From Paenibacillus whitsoniae (GTDB lineage: Bacteria; Bacillota; Bacilli; Paenibacillales; NBRC-103111): a DNA stretch of 38,135 nt. Location: positions 1 to 38,135 of the forward strand of contig NZ_RXHU01000019.1 in assembly GCF_003955665.1 (NCBI RefSeq), read 5' to 3'. Within the stretch, counting starts at the first letter, position 1. Each line of letters starts with the position of its first letter. The position numbers were made by a program, and so were the translations under genes. The notes under the pieces are model-generated. The model was not told where the DNA came from. It searched no databases and was given only the letters and a program-made list of their open reading frames with translations. Shown piece after piece: positions 7,841-17,948 of the stretch.

Positions 7841-8465
7841 TGGCACGCGTACTAGATCCTCATCCGCAATGAAGTTTTTGTTGCTAAAACAAAATCTGTC
7901 TGTAAGTAAGCGTCAAATTGCCCTAATCCCTAATTAAAGGTTAAGTCTATTTGACGCTTACATTTAAAGTAATAGTTAGCTCGGAAAAAAGAGGCAATCT
8001 GTCTAGATGTCTCTTTTTTTGTGCTTTAATTTTAAATTCTTTTTTCTTTATTACTCATTCTCAACAAAAAATCCACCTCATAATAAAGCTGTTAACTCTC
8101 CTAAAATTATTGGATCGCAAAATAAGAGACCTTAAAGAGAATTAAGGACAGAGTATTTTTTTGCACCAAATGTATTCAACCAAGCCCCGTTATAATGCTG
8201 ATGTTGAAACATCTATTAGGAAGAGCAAAAGAACTTTTTGTATTGATGATATACGGGTATGGAAGAACGAAAATACGTTAGGACGCTAACGCAAGATACT
8301 ATTGATAGGTCTTGGGTGGATATGAGGATCTCTTGATTCTCCTGAATCAAATGAAAGTTGAGATCAACTCACGAATAAATGGAGGCATGAGGCGCGCAGA
8401 GATCCTGAATATTAATATTAGATAAGAACAAAAAATACTCGTAGGAATGATTTCACTTTTTAAAA
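7841..8465. other. AT-rich stretch without a convincing gene
   Basis: Apart from the inverted repeat at 7906-7961 I find no supported gene in these 625 bases. A 39-codon frame at 8170-8289 (MYSTKPRYNADVETSIRKSK and onward) has no good ribosome site and is at best a remnant. Several short frames are interrupted by stops. The composition suggests decayed mobile-element DNA. Confidence 0.4.
7906..7961. repeat. Perfect 13-base inverted repeat
   Basis: GTAAGCGTCAAAT at 7906-7918 and ATTTGACGCTTAC at 7949-7961 are exact inverted copies, separated by 30 bases. The TTGACGCTT core is shared with the left-end repeats of the island (5325-5333), so this may be a further pair of element ends or a tiny nonautonomous element. 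It lies 65 bases downstream of the S26-like gene and has no T-run after it. Confidence 0.6.
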
Positions 8466-8663
8466 AACGTCATTTAAAATTACAATTTTGAACCAGATCG
8501 TATGAATAGAATATAGATAAAAACTAAGTAATTACCGACTAGAAGATCTCATCCTAAACAAATAAAAAGCCCGTAGCATCAAGGCTCGGGCCAACGTCCA
8601 AATATGTTACAATCGAACGACATTTAATCTTCCAGTCACCGACATTTTAAGTTACAGCTCACA
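8466..8663. repeat. Right cluster of IS21-like terminal repeats
   Basis: Three copies in the opposite orientation to the left cluster: 8466-8494 (AACGTCATTTAAAATTACAA), 8605-8624 (TGTTACAATCGAACGACATT) and the outermost 8636-8663 (CGACATTTTAAGTTACAGCT). Read as complement, the first agrees with the left copy at 5265-5288 at 19 of 24 positions. A G/C-rich imperfect hairpin (GCCCG...CGGGC) lies between copies at about 8568-8592. Confidence 0.5.
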
Positions 8664-8666
8664 AAC

Positions 8667-8690
8667 GAAAAGGGGGCTTATCGCCCCCCT
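8667..8690 (-). terminator. Terminator of nrdJ
   Basis: On the minus strand GGGGGC-GATAA-GCCCCC is followed by TTTT. It starts 8 bases after the nrdJ stop. The right end of the AT-rich island (8663) touches the T-run of this terminator. Confidence 0.85.
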
Positions 8691-8697
8691 CTTCTCC

Positions 8698-11352
8698 TCA
8701 AGAACACCTGCTATACCCGCAGTTGACGCAGTTCTTGCACCCTTCGCTGTTCACCAGCGAAGCGGAACCGCACGACGGGCACAGGTCCTTCGACGCGACG
8801 CCAGCCGCGCCATCGTGCTCGTGCTCGTGCGCGCTGCTGCTCGGCGCAGCAGCCGGTGTCGGCGGCGCCTCCACCACTTCGCTCGTCGCGGTCACGTAGT
8901 TCCGCGCGTCGTCTGGCTCGCTCATCACTTCTTCGTGCTGCTCGAGCGCTTTCGCCACCGCGTCGGCGATCGACTCGACGCGGTTGTTGCCAAATCCAAT
9001 GGCGCCGGAGCCGCCAATGCCTTTCAAGTGCTTCACGAGCAGCTTCACTTTGTCGCCGTGATCCCCATACCGCAGGAACAGGGAGCAGACGCGGCCCAGT
9101 GCTTCGGACATTGCAAAGACGTCGGAGCCCGCTTTCCCTACGTTGAGGAAAATCTCGCTCGGCGTGCCGTTCATGTCGTTGATTGTGATGTACGCCATAC
9201 CGAACGGCGTATTCACTTTGTACGTCGCCCCGCGCAATATCTGCGGACGCCGCTTGTACTGGCGGTCGAAGACTTGCTCCGTCTTCGCATCCACATTCAC
9301 GGCCAGCTTGCCGGAAAGCTGTGTCAAGCTGTCTTCCTCTTTAACCGCTTCCGCCGCGACAGCGACCGGAGCGACTTCTTGCTGCTTCTCTTCTTTCTTC
9401 TCATCAGCAGCTCCTGAACCGGAGCCCGTGCTCAGCACCTGCACGTCACGGCTGCCGTCCCGATAAATCGTCACGCCTTTGCAGCCGAGGTCGAACGCCA
9501 ATTCATACAAACGCTTCGTTTCTTCTACCGTGAAGTCCGACGGGCAGTTCGCCGTTTTGGAAATGGAGCTGTCGACCCACGTCTGGATAGCTGCCTGCAC
9601 GCGGATATGATCCTCCGCCGTCAAGGTCATGGAAGTCACGAAGTAGTCCGGCAGCTCTTGGCCCGGGTTCGCATCCTTCCACTCCTGCGCAATCGGCACG
9701 TACTGCTTGTCGAAGCCAAGCCGGCTTTGCCGGAAATATTCAAAGGCAAAGTAGGGCTCGATTCCCGTCGACGTGCCGACCATGGTGCCCGTGCTGCCAG
9801 TCGGCGCTTGCGTAATAACGGTCACATTGCGCATGCCATGCTGGCGAATCGCCGCTCCGACTTCCGGATAAACACGGGTCATATTGTTCATAAAGCCGCT
9901 TTGCAAAAACAGATCAGCATCGAACGCCTGGAACGAACCTTTCTCGGCAGCAATTTCGGCGGAAGCCAGATAGGCCTCACGAGCCATGAAGCCGTACAGT
10001 TTATCCAGGAATTCGAGCGATTCCGGACTGCCATAACGAATCTGCAGCTTGATCATCAGTTCAGCCAGCCCCATGGAACCAAGGCCTACGCGGCGTTCAT
10101 TTTGCTGATTCGCACGATTTTCTTCAAAATGGTACGGCGTCTTGTCGATGACATTGTCCAGAAACCGCGTCGAATAGCGCACGACCTTCCCGAGATCTTC
10201 CCAATCGACGTCATGCTTCTCTGCATCGTAGAATTTGGACAAGTTGACCGCAGACAGGTTGCACACGCCCCAAGCCGGAAGCCCTTGCTCGCCGCACGGG
10301 TTCGTACAAATAATCGGATTGAAGTACCAGCTGTTCGACATCTGGTTGTAGTATTCCAGGAACACGACGCCAGGCTCCGCAGATTTCCAAGCGGACTCGA
10401 TTATCGTATGCCATACATCGCGTGCGCGAACGGTACGGTAAGGCTTCACCGCTTTGCCCATCGCTTTCCATGCATCCAGATTGCCATCCCACTTCTCGTC
10501 GTATTCCGGGTCGGTCGTATCCGGGAACACCAAATCCCAATCTTTATCTTCCTTCACCGCCTGCATAAATCCATTGCTTACGCAAACGGACAGATTCGCG
10601 TTTGTGATCTGCCCCATGGTCGACTTGACCGTAATAAAATCCACGAGATCCGGATGCCAGTCGTTGATCATCAGCATAAGCGCACCTCGCCGGCTGCCGC
10701 CCTGCTCGATCAAGCCAGTCGTGTAGCTGAAAAGCCCGCCCCACGACACAGCCCCGCTGGAGGACCCGTTTACGCCTTTGACGATCGCGCGCCGCGGACG
10801 CAGCGACGACAAGTTAATGCCGACACCGCCGCCGCGAGACATAATCTCGGTCATTTCCGTCAGCGTGTTCATAATGCCGCCGCGGCTGTCCTTCGGCGAA
10901 GGAATCACGTAGCAATTGAACAGCGTCAACTCATCGCTGGCATCCGCTCCGGCTGCGATTCGGCCGCCGGGAACCAGTTTCCAGTCGTTCAGCACATATT
11001 TAAACTTTTCCGTCCACTCAGCGCGTTTCTCCGGCGTGCTCTCGACCGATGCCATCGCACCCGCGAGACGATCCCACATTTCTTCCGGCGATTTTTCTCT
11101 ATTGAGCGTCAGCTTCTCAACGGCTGATTCCACCGTTTCCCCGCTGCGCGTCAGCACTTTGACCTTATTGCCTTCACGGCTAATAATCTCCCCGACCTCT
11201 TTGGCCGGAAATTTCGGATCGTCTTTCGTCAGCACGAGCACCGTATCTCCCACTTGAGCCTTGCTCGTGTCTGCCTCCTTCAAAGCATAGCGATCCAAAA
11301 AGATTTTTTCACTTAAGCCTGTTAATCCCTTGCTCGTGTACCCGTTCCCCAT
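8698..11352 (-). CDS. nrdJ: Adenosylcobalamin-dependent (class II) ribonucleotide reductase
   Basis: An 884-residue enzyme reducing ribonucleotides to deoxyribonucleotides in the cytoplasm with a B12 cofactor as radical source. The active-site loop NPCGE is at residues 351-355 (thiyl Cys353, Glu355). Cys147 (FNCYV) and Cys364 (GVCNLS) are the expected redox pair. Finger-loop and substrate segments such as MSRGGGVGINLSSLRPR (171-187) and PTGSTGTMVGTS are intact. A C-terminal zinc-ribbon-like tail has CPSCG and CKNCVNCGYSRC, probably the shuttle cysteines that re-reduce the active site. It starts at an ATG with GGGAGGG 9 bases upstream. The gene is monocistronic, with its own terminator. I see no cobalamin riboswitch in the leader. 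A cbiZ gene at 31439-32185 could help supply the cofactor. Confidence 0.96.
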   Translation of the reverse strand: MGNGYTSKGLTGLSEKIFLDRYALKEADTSKAQVGDTVLVLTKDDPKFPAKEVGEIISREGNKVKVLTRSGETVESAVEKLTLNREKSPEEMWDRLAGAMASVESTPEKRAEWTEKFKYVLNDWKLVPGGRIAAGADASDELTLFNCYVIPSPKDSRGGIMNTLTEMTEIMSRGGGVGINLSSLRPRRAIVKGVNGSSSGAVSWGGLFSYTTGLIEQGGSRRGALMLMINDWHPDLVDFITVKSTMGQITNANLSVCVSNGFMQAVKEDKDWDLVFPDTTDPEYDEKWDGNLDAWKAMGKAVKPYRTVRARDVWHTIIESAWKSAEPGVVFLEYYNQMSNSWYFNPIICTNPCGEQGLPAWGVCNLSAVNLSKFYDAEKHDVDWEDLGKVVRYSTRFLDNVIDKTPYHFEENRANQQNERRVGLGSMGLAELMIKLQIRYGSPESLEFLDKLYGFMAREAYLASAEIAAEKGSFQAFDADLFLQSGFMNNMTRVYPEVGAAIRQHGMRNVTVITQAPTGSTGTMVGTSTGIEPYFAFEYFRQSRLGFDKQYVPIAQEWKDANPGQELPDYFVTSMTLTAEDHIRVQAAIQTWVDSSISKTANCPSDFTVEETKRLYELAFDLGCKGVTIYRDGSRDVQVLSTGSGSGAADEKKEEKQQEVAPVAVAAEAVKEEDSLTQLSGKLAVNVDAKTEQVFDRQYKRRPQILRGATYKVNTPFGMAYITINDMNGTPSEIFLNVGKAGSDVFAMSEALGRVCSLFLRYGDHGDKVKLLVKHLKGIGGSGAIGFGNNRVESIADAVAKALEQHEEVMSEPDDARNYVTATSEVVEAPPTPAAAPSSSAHEHEHDGAAGVASKDLCPSCGSASLVNSEGCKNCVNCGYSRCS

Positions 11353-11430
11353 CTTTCAAATACCCTCCCAAGTAGCTGCGATTTCAGCTGCGATTCAAGA
11401 TATTTGCTGCACTGTACCAATGCCATCATT

Positions 11431-11485
11431 TCACAATATTTGGTATGCACTCTTCATTATACTACACAACATTTAGTCTCTACAA
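11431..11485 (-). promoter_or_regulatory. Candidate nrdJ promoter overlapped by two NrdR-like boxes
   Basis: On the minus strand TTGTAG (11485-11480), an 18-base spacer and TATAAT (11461-11456) form a promoter. Two boxes, 11431-11446 (TCACAATATTTGGTAT) and 11464-11479 (ACACAACATTTAGTCT), each match the NrdR consensus ACACAATATATTGTGT at 12 of 16 positions and lie 33 bases apart, about three helical turns. NrdR is the usual repressor of ribonucleotide reductase genes. Assignment is by eye. Confidence 0.55.
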
Positions 11486-11588
11486 AGGCATATGTCCCTA
11501 TTGCCTTCTCCCTCAAAGCGTGCTAGTTTTGACGCGGCCCGCAAGCTTTGATACTTTAATAATAGAATACCACAGTCTAATCATTTTT

Positions 11589-11602
11589 AGAACAAATGTT
11601 CG
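11589..11602 (+). promoter_or_regulatory. Candidate LexA (SOS) box
   Basis: AGAACAAATGTTCG matches the Bacillus-type LexA site CGAACATATGTTCG at 12 of 14 positions, including both GAAC/GTTC halves. It lies 32 bases before the aminotransferase start, with a possible -10 (GATAAT, 11605-11610) right after it. On the other strand its TTGTTC could be a -35 for a distal nrdJ promoter. Confidence 0.45.
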
Positions 11603-11633
11603 ATGATAATTTTTTATAAGGACGTGAGGCCCC

Positions 11634-12464
11634 ATGTATTTTTTCAAAAACGAATTTATTCCTGCACATGACGTGCACATTTCTCCAAATGACCGGGGTT
11701 ATTATTTCGGAGACGGCATTTACGAGGTGTTTCGCGTCTATCACGGCGAATTGTACGAGTGTGACGCTCACATGGATCGGCTGGAGCGGACAGCCTTGGA
11801 GGTCAAGCTAACGCTCCCTTACTCGCGCGAGCAGTTCGTCAACATCCTGCGTGAGCTGATCTCTCGCAATAGCCTCACGGAGGGCACCGTCTATCTGCAA
11901 ATCACCCGGGGTGAAGCTTCTCGAGCCCACCCTTTCCCGCAAACCGCCGAGCCGGTCACGCTTGCCTACTGCAATGAGGTCCCGCGCCCGCTGGCCACGA
12001 TCCAGCATGGCATTCGGGCCGTAACCCAGCCCGACATTCGCTGGCTGCGCTGCGACCTCAAGACGCTGAACCTGCTGCCCAACGTCCTCGCCAAGCAAGC
12101 GGCGCTGGATCGCGGCGTGCAGGAAGTCATCCTGCACCGCGAAGGCATCGTAACGGAGTGCAGCGCGTCCAACCTGATGATCGTCTCCCAAGGAGAGCTG
12201 CTCACGCATCCGGCGAACAACCTGATCCTGCACGGCATCACGCGCTTGGTCGTGCTTAGAATCGCCCGTTCACTAAGCATCCCCGTTCGCGAGGAAGCTT
12301 TCACAACAGACGCGCTTCTACAAGCGGATGAAGCCTTTATTACAGGAACGACGATGGAAATTACACCTGTCGTGGAAATCGACGGCCGCCCTATAGCTGG
12401 CGGTACTCCTGGTCCTATCGCCCGGCAGCTTCAAGCGGAATTCGAACGTACATTCACTAAATAA
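11634..12464 (+). CDS. dat: D-amino acid aminotransferase (class IV, PLP)
   Basis: A 276-residue class IV aminotransferase; family members interconvert D-alanine and D-glutamate with their 2-oxo acids for cell-wall precursors. The catalytic Lys143 lies in CDLKTLNLLPNVLAKQ, and Glu175 with the PLP-binding loop lies in EGIVTECSASN. The N-terminus DRGYYFGDGIYEVFRVY is typical of Dat rather than IlvE. Length fits the family. It starts at ATG with a weak AAGGACGTGAGG upstream and is followed by a strong terminator, so it stands alone. It is transcribed away from nrdJ, with a LexA-like box in the shared intergenic region. Confidence 0.88.
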   Translation: MYFFKNEFIPAHDVHISPNDRGYYFGDGIYEVFRVYHGELYECDAHMDRLERTALEVKLTLPYSREQFVNILRELISRNSLTEGTVYLQITRGEASRAHPFPQTAEPVTLAYCNEVPRPLATIQHGIRAVTQPDIRWLRCDLKTLNLLPNVLAKQAALDRGVQEVILHREGIVTECSASNLMIVSQGELLTHPANNLILHGITRLVVLRIARSLSIPVREEAFTTDALLQADEAFITGTTMEITPVVEIDGRPIAGGTPGPIARQLQAEFERTFTK

Positions 12465-12484
12465 CACCTGCCGACACAACAAAA

Positions 12485-12519
12485 CAGCTCAGCATCGGAA
12501 AAGATGCTGAGCTGCCTTT

Positions 12520-12520
<1 letters not shown>
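12485..12520. terminator. Two-way terminator between dat and the beta-helix gene
   Basis: A perfect 12-base stem, CAGCTCAGCATC (12485-12496) with GATGCTGAGCTG (12503-12514), followed by CCTTTTT for the plus strand and TTTTGTTG on the minus strand. It serves both converging genes. Confidence 0.9.
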
Positions 12521-14436
<1,916 letters not shown>

Positions 14437-14513
14437 TCATTTTTATGAATGGAATGAATGACTGATCCCAAGTTGCACGACCTGAAAAGCGCTGCTCACC
14501 CCCTTTCCGGCTT

Positions 14514-15431
14514 TTACCACATACTCTGGCCAAATCTGCGCGAAATGGTATTCGCGATGACGACAAGCGTCAGCCCTACCGCCGATTCAAACAAGCCGAG
14601 CGCCGTCGACAGGCTGAACTGCCCGTTGCGGAGACCGATATTATAGCTCCATACCGAAATCACATTGGATAAGTCGGAAACGACCGGATTACTCAACACA
14701 TAAATTTGATCAAATCCTACATTCATGACGCGGTCCATCGACAGAATCAACATCAGCGCAATGACAGGGGCAATACCCGGCAGGGTAATATGCCACATTT
14801 GCTTCCACTTATTGGCACCGTCCATACTGGCCGACTCATACAGGCTCGGGTCGATCGAGCCAAGCGCCGCCAAATAAATGATGGCCGAGAAGCCCGTCTC
14901 TTTCCAAATGCCCGCTCCCAGAAAAATCGCCAGCCAAGAGCTTTTCTCATACAGAAACGGATAGGTCTCGCCCGTAAATCCTTTCGAAATCGATGCCATG
15001 ATGCCGTGCTCCTGTGCAAAGATCAGCACCACAAAGGAGCCGATGATGACCCAGTTGAGAAAATGCGGGAAATAGACAAGCGTCTGGACTGTCTTTTTGA
15101 AAAACGATTTCCGCACCTCATTCAGCAGGATCGCCAGCAAAATTGGAAACGGAAAGCCGACGAACGTGCTGAGCAGCGAGATGATAAACGTATTGCGAAT
15201 AATTTGAACGATATTCGGGTTGTTGTACAGCAGCTTGAAGTTATCGAGCCCTGACCACGGACTGCCCCAGATGCCGTCGGCGAGATTGTAGTTTTTGAAA
15301 GCGATGACCAGCCCGCCGATCGGCACATATTTGAAAATGACGAAGTACAGCAGCACGGGTACGAACATGAGATAGAGCGGGCTGTTGAGCGCCCAGAGCT
15401 TCTTTTTTGAATACAGCGGTGTCGTTTTCAT
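14514..15431 (-). CDS. Carbohydrate ABC transporter permease (LplB type)
   Basis: A permease of 305 residues with AAAGGAG before the ATG. It shows LMFVPVLLYFVIFKYVPIGG in the first membrane segment, GLVIAFKNYNLADG, and the EAA loop ESASMDGANKWKQMWHITLP. It is the partner of the LplC-type permease at 19778-20650, but unusually the binding-protein and regulator genes lie between them. It has its own upstream dyad (15505-15529) just after the terminator of the regulator gene, so it starts a separate transcript that probably includes the beta-helix gene. Confidence 0.9.
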   Translation of the reverse strand: MKTTPLYSKKKLWALNSPLYLMFVPVLLYFVIFKYVPIGGLVIAFKNYNLADGIWGSPWSGLDNFKLLYNNPNIVQIIRNTFIISLLSTFVGFPFPILLAILLNEVRKSFFKKTVQTLVYFPHFLNWVIIGSFVVLIFAQEHGIMASISKGFTGETYPFLYEKSSWLAIFLGAGIWKETGFSAIIYLAALGSIDPSLYESASMDGANKWKQMWHITLPGIAPVIALMLILSMDRVMNVGFDQIYVLSNPVVSDLSNVISVWSYNIGLRNGQFSLSTALGLFESAVGLTLVVIANTISRRFGQSMW

Positions 15432-15504
15432 GCGAGAAAACTCCTTTCAATTGCGAACAAACTTCATTTGACACCCCCTACTTTACGGGCCTCTCGCTAC
15501 CGCC

Positions 15505-15529
15505 GCAATACACAAGAATCCGGTATATG
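15505..15529 (-). promoter_or_regulatory. Dyad site C upstream of the LplB-type permease
   Basis: On the minus strand ATATACC-GGATTCT-TGTGTATTGC. It matches site A (20707-20731) at 21 of 24 positions and is related to B1, B2 and D. TATAC and GTGTA are roughly inverted. TTGGCA lies 17 bases before TATTGC, so the element may also be the promoter itself (extended -10 TGTGTATTG with a weak -35) that needs an activator. Confidence 0.55.
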
Positions 15530-15544
15530 CCAATCTTGAAGCAG

Positions 15545-15575
15545 CAAAAAAGCACCCGCCCCAAGGCGAATGCTT
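15545..15575 (-). terminator. Terminator of the AraC sensor-regulator gene
   Basis: On the minus strand AAGCATTCGCC and GGCGGGTGCTT form a stem followed by TTTTTTG. It separates the regulator transcript from the downstream permease transcript. Confidence 0.75.
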
Positions 15576-15580
15576 ATGAA

Positions 15581-17800
15581 TTACGAATTGCGGTGCAGCT
15601 TCCGGTAATCGCCCGGCGTCATCTGCATCATCTTCTTGAACATGCGGATAAAAGAAAGCGCGTGCACATACCCGACTTTCAGTGATACGGCTTGAATCGG
15701 CTCATCCGTTTCTTCGAGCAGCCGTTTGGCATATTGAATGCGCAGCCGGGCGAGATAGTCGACGAATTTTTCCCCGAGCTCCTGCTTGATCACTTGGCTG
15801 ACCTGTTTATCGTTCAGATCAAACGCTTCGCCGATCATGTTCAGCGATAAATCCGGATTATATAAATGATCCTCGATGAACTTCTGCATTTGGCGGATTA
15901 GAACCCGGTTCGAGCTGTTTTCATGCAGCTCTTTCAGCCTTGCGTATTCCTCTGAAAGCAGCCCGAAATACCGCTCCGCCAGCTCATCCAACAGCTCGTG
16001 ATGTTCCAAAATCGCCAGCAGCGCCGGATACGTTTCCTGCTCCCAACGCACTTTGTACGCAGCATGCAGCTCTTTCATCGCTTGATTGAGCTGATAATTC
16101 ATGTACTCCATCGTGATGACGATGTCATCCTGGGCCGCATGATCGTCGCGCAGGTGCTGAATCAAGCTGGAAAAGGCCGTCTGCCATTCATCATTCCCCT
16201 GCTTGTACATGATCACGATGCCGCGAACGGATTGCAAGCGGTTGTAGACGTCGCCATCCTGCTTCGGCTTAACTTCCAGGAAGTGAATCACCCGGCTGAA
16301 GCCCAGCACTGTTTTGTATTTCAGCGCAGTTGCAGCCTCCTCGTAAGCCAGAGGAATGTCTTCACTTTGCTTCACAGAAGAACTGAGCCCCGTCGTTACG
16401 GTAAAATGCAAATGCCCCTGCACCCAACTGTGCAGCTCCTCAAATAGCGACTTGGTGGACAAACCGTCCGTCTCTTCTTGATGAAACAAGAGCACTCCCA
16501 GCCGGTCGCTGTCGATCCATTCCCCCCAAGCGACAAGTGCGTGCTTCTCGGCCATTTCCGTAATGACGCTTTTCAGGGCGAATTTCAGCAAGGATTGGTC
16601 CCGCTGGCTGTAACGCTCGCAGAACTGCTGGAATTTATCCAGCTCAATCACCGCCATCTGCAAATTCACAGACTCCGTCGGCAGCCGATAGGCGTCAAGC
16701 TGTTCCTTCCACGCCTCCGGGGCGAGCGGTTTGTTGCCCTGAATCAGCTCCATGAAAAGCACCTGTTTGCGATACACCATGTCCTGCCGGTGCTTTTGCT
16801 GAAATTCATTACTCTGGTCAATGAGCTCCGTGATCGCATTCTGGATAAAATGGAACTCGTCCTTCCCGGAAGAAGCTTTATGCAGCGCGCCGGCGCGGAC
16901 TTGATTCAAAATCGATTCCACGGGACGGTAATGCGTTCTGGAGGCATGGATGATCCACCAGATGCCGATGATCAGCATCACAACCGTGATGAGCATCCAG
17001 CCGATATAAAGACTGGAGAACAAATACGTGAAGCCGCCTTCCTTGAGTCCGATCTGCATCTCCCAGCCGGTATAGGCCGATTTCATCGAACCGGACTGCA
17101 GCGCGCGCGAGCTTTCGACGGCCGCCCCTTGACTGTTGATGGTGTGGCCGCTCTCATCCAGCACGCGAATAAAGCTGTAATGCGAATAGCCCATCTGATC
17201 GATCATTTTGGAAATATAATCGACACTGACATTGATGACAATGAACCCTTTATCGCCGGTCAGCAGCGGTGCTCTGCGCACCAAGCTGACGACGCTCTTG
17301 GGCTCCTCGTCGAGATATTCCGTATAGCCGCGAATCGGCGTCCATGCCGCCGGCGGGCCGTTCTGAATAATACTTTTTAGAAATTCCGAATCCCCGAATA
17401 CTTCCAATGGCACAATCAAGCTATTGCTCAGCACCTTGCCATCCGTATTGCGGTATAAATACGCCGACGCAATTTCCGGTGAGCCCGACACAAGCTGCTC
17501 CAACTTGGTTGCCGGCAGCGCTAAGCCGTTATAGCGATCCCCTTCGGGAGCAAAATAAAAGCTGTTCAAGCCCTCATTCGTGTTCAGCTCTCGCAGCACG
17601 GTTAAATCGATCTGTTTTAACGTGCGGTCGAGATTGCTCATCGCTTGCTCCATGAAAATAACATTCGTTTTCTTCGATTGACTCTGTGTAATGTAGTTGG
17701 CAAATACAAAAAAGAGGCCGGATAAGATGAATACAATGATGACAAAAACAGGGATGTAGGAGATCAGCAATCGGTTAAACCAGTTTTTCTTCGATAGCAT
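15581..17800 (-). CDS. AraC-family regulator with membrane Cache-type sensor
   Basis: A 739-residue one-component regulator. I chose the ATG at 17800 (GAAGGAG upstream) over an upstream start that lies in the promoter region. A first membrane segment at about residues 12-34 (LLISYIPVFVIIVFILSGLF) is followed by an extracytoplasmic sensor of some 230 residues and a second membrane segment near 272-292. A cytoplasmic linker begins HYRPVESILNQ. The C-terminal roughly 100 residues form two helix-turn-helix units of the AraC type (LNMIGEAFDLNDKQVSQVIK and GYVHALSFIRMFKKMMQMTP). It probably senses an extracellular or binding-protein-delivered oligosaccharide and activates the genes around it. The gene is bounded by terminators on both sides and preceded by dyad D. 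Confidence 0.92.
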   Translation of the reverse strand: MLSKKNWFNRLLISYIPVFVIIVFILSGLFFVFANYITQSQSKKTNVIFMEQAMSNLDRTLKQIDLTVLRELNTNEGLNSFYFAPEGDRYNGLALPATKLEQLVSGSPEIASAYLYRNTDGKVLSNSLIVPLEVFGDSEFLKSIIQNGPPAAWTPIRGYTEYLDEEPKSVVSLVRRAPLLTGDKGFIVINVSVDYISKMIDQMGYSHYSFIRVLDESGHTINSQGAAVESSRALQSGSMKSAYTGWEMQIGLKEGGFTYLFSSLYIGWMLITVVMLIIGIWWIIHASRTHYRPVESILNQVRAGALHKASSGKDEFHFIQNAITELIDQSNEFQQKHRQDMVYRKQVLFMELIQGNKPLAPEAWKEQLDAYRLPTESVNLQMAVIELDKFQQFCERYSQRDQSLLKFALKSVITEMAEKHALVAWGEWIDSDRLGVLLFHQEETDGLSTKSLFEELHSWVQGHLHFTVTTGLSSSVKQSEDIPLAYEEAATALKYKTVLGFSRVIHFLEVKPKQDGDVYNRLQSVRGIVIMYKQGNDEWQTAFSSLIQHLRDDHAAQDDIVITMEYMNYQLNQAMKELHAAYKVRWEQETYPALLAILEHHELLDELAERYFGLLSEEYARLKELHENSSNRVLIRQMQKFIEDHLYNPDLSLNMIGEAFDLNDKQVSQVIKQELGEKFVDYLARLRIQYAKRLLEETDEPIQAVSLKVGYVHALSFIRMFKKMMQMTPGDYRKLHRNS

Positions 17801-17860
17801 GTCCACCGCTCTCTCCTTCTCGGGATGATTGCCTTCATTGTAACCGGATTCCTGCACGCT

Positions 17861-17887
17861 GCAAATACACGTTTTTCAGACATATAC
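17861..17887 (-). promoter_or_regulatory. Dyad-like site D upstream of the regulator gene
   Basis: Plus strand GCAAATACAC at 17861-17870 and CATATAC at 17881-17887 repeat the half-sites of sites A and C (GCAATACAC ... GTATAT) with a spacer one base longer. It is the weakest member of the set, 60 bases before the regulator start, and suggests autoregulation. Confidence 0.35.
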
Positions 17888-17904
17888 ATTTTTCGGTCCC
17901 ATGC

Positions 17905-17938
17905 AAAAAACCGGCGCAGAGCGCTCGCTCCGGCCGGC
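17905..17938 (-). terminator. Terminator of the binding-protein gene
   Basis: On the minus strand CCGGCCGGAGCG and CGCTCTGCGCCGG form a GC-rich stem followed by TTTTTT. It shows that the binding-protein gene ends its own transcript before the regulator gene. Confidence 0.7.
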
Positions 17939-17948
17939 CTTGCTTCAG

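Larger units (their letters stand above)
5261..8663. mobile_element. AT-rich island bounded by inverted IS21-like ends, no istAB
   Basis: The left end (from 5261) reads TGTGAATTGTAACTTGAGAT. The complement of the right end (ending at 8663) reads TGTGAGCTGTAACTTAAAAT. Over 24 bases the two agree at 18 positions and both begin with TG. Further degenerate copies lie inside each end in inverted orientation, the multiple-terminal-repeat layout of IS21-family elements. Between them there is no istA or istB gene. There is an ISL3-type transposase remnant, two secreted-protein genes, an S26-like lipoprotein gene and long noncoding AT-rich stretches. I see no clear target-site duplication at the edges. 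The IS21 link is by pattern only, not by search. Confidence 0.5.

Noticed and set aside
7951..8145. A 64-codon frame after the S26-like gene
   Set aside because: It starts inside the inverted repeat, lacks a ribosome site and has low-complexity Phe/Leu/Lys content typical of AT-rich noncoding DNA.
8170..8289. A 39-codon frame (MYSTKPRYNADVETSIRKSK and onward)
   Set aside because: No ribosome binding site and no recognised family; kept only as a possible remnant in the region description.
9607..11127. A 506-codon open frame on the plus strand inside nrdJ
   Set aside because: It is the shadow of the high-GC antisense frame of nrdJ; no ribosome site and no family resemblance, while nrdJ is certain.
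11353..11630. A cobalamin riboswitch before nrdJ
   Set aside because: No B12-box-like core could be found on the minus strand of this leader.
16478..17380. A 300-codon plus-strand frame opposite the AraC sensor gene
   Set aside because: His/Arg-rich antisense frame with no start signal; the opposite strand has a complete recognisable protein.
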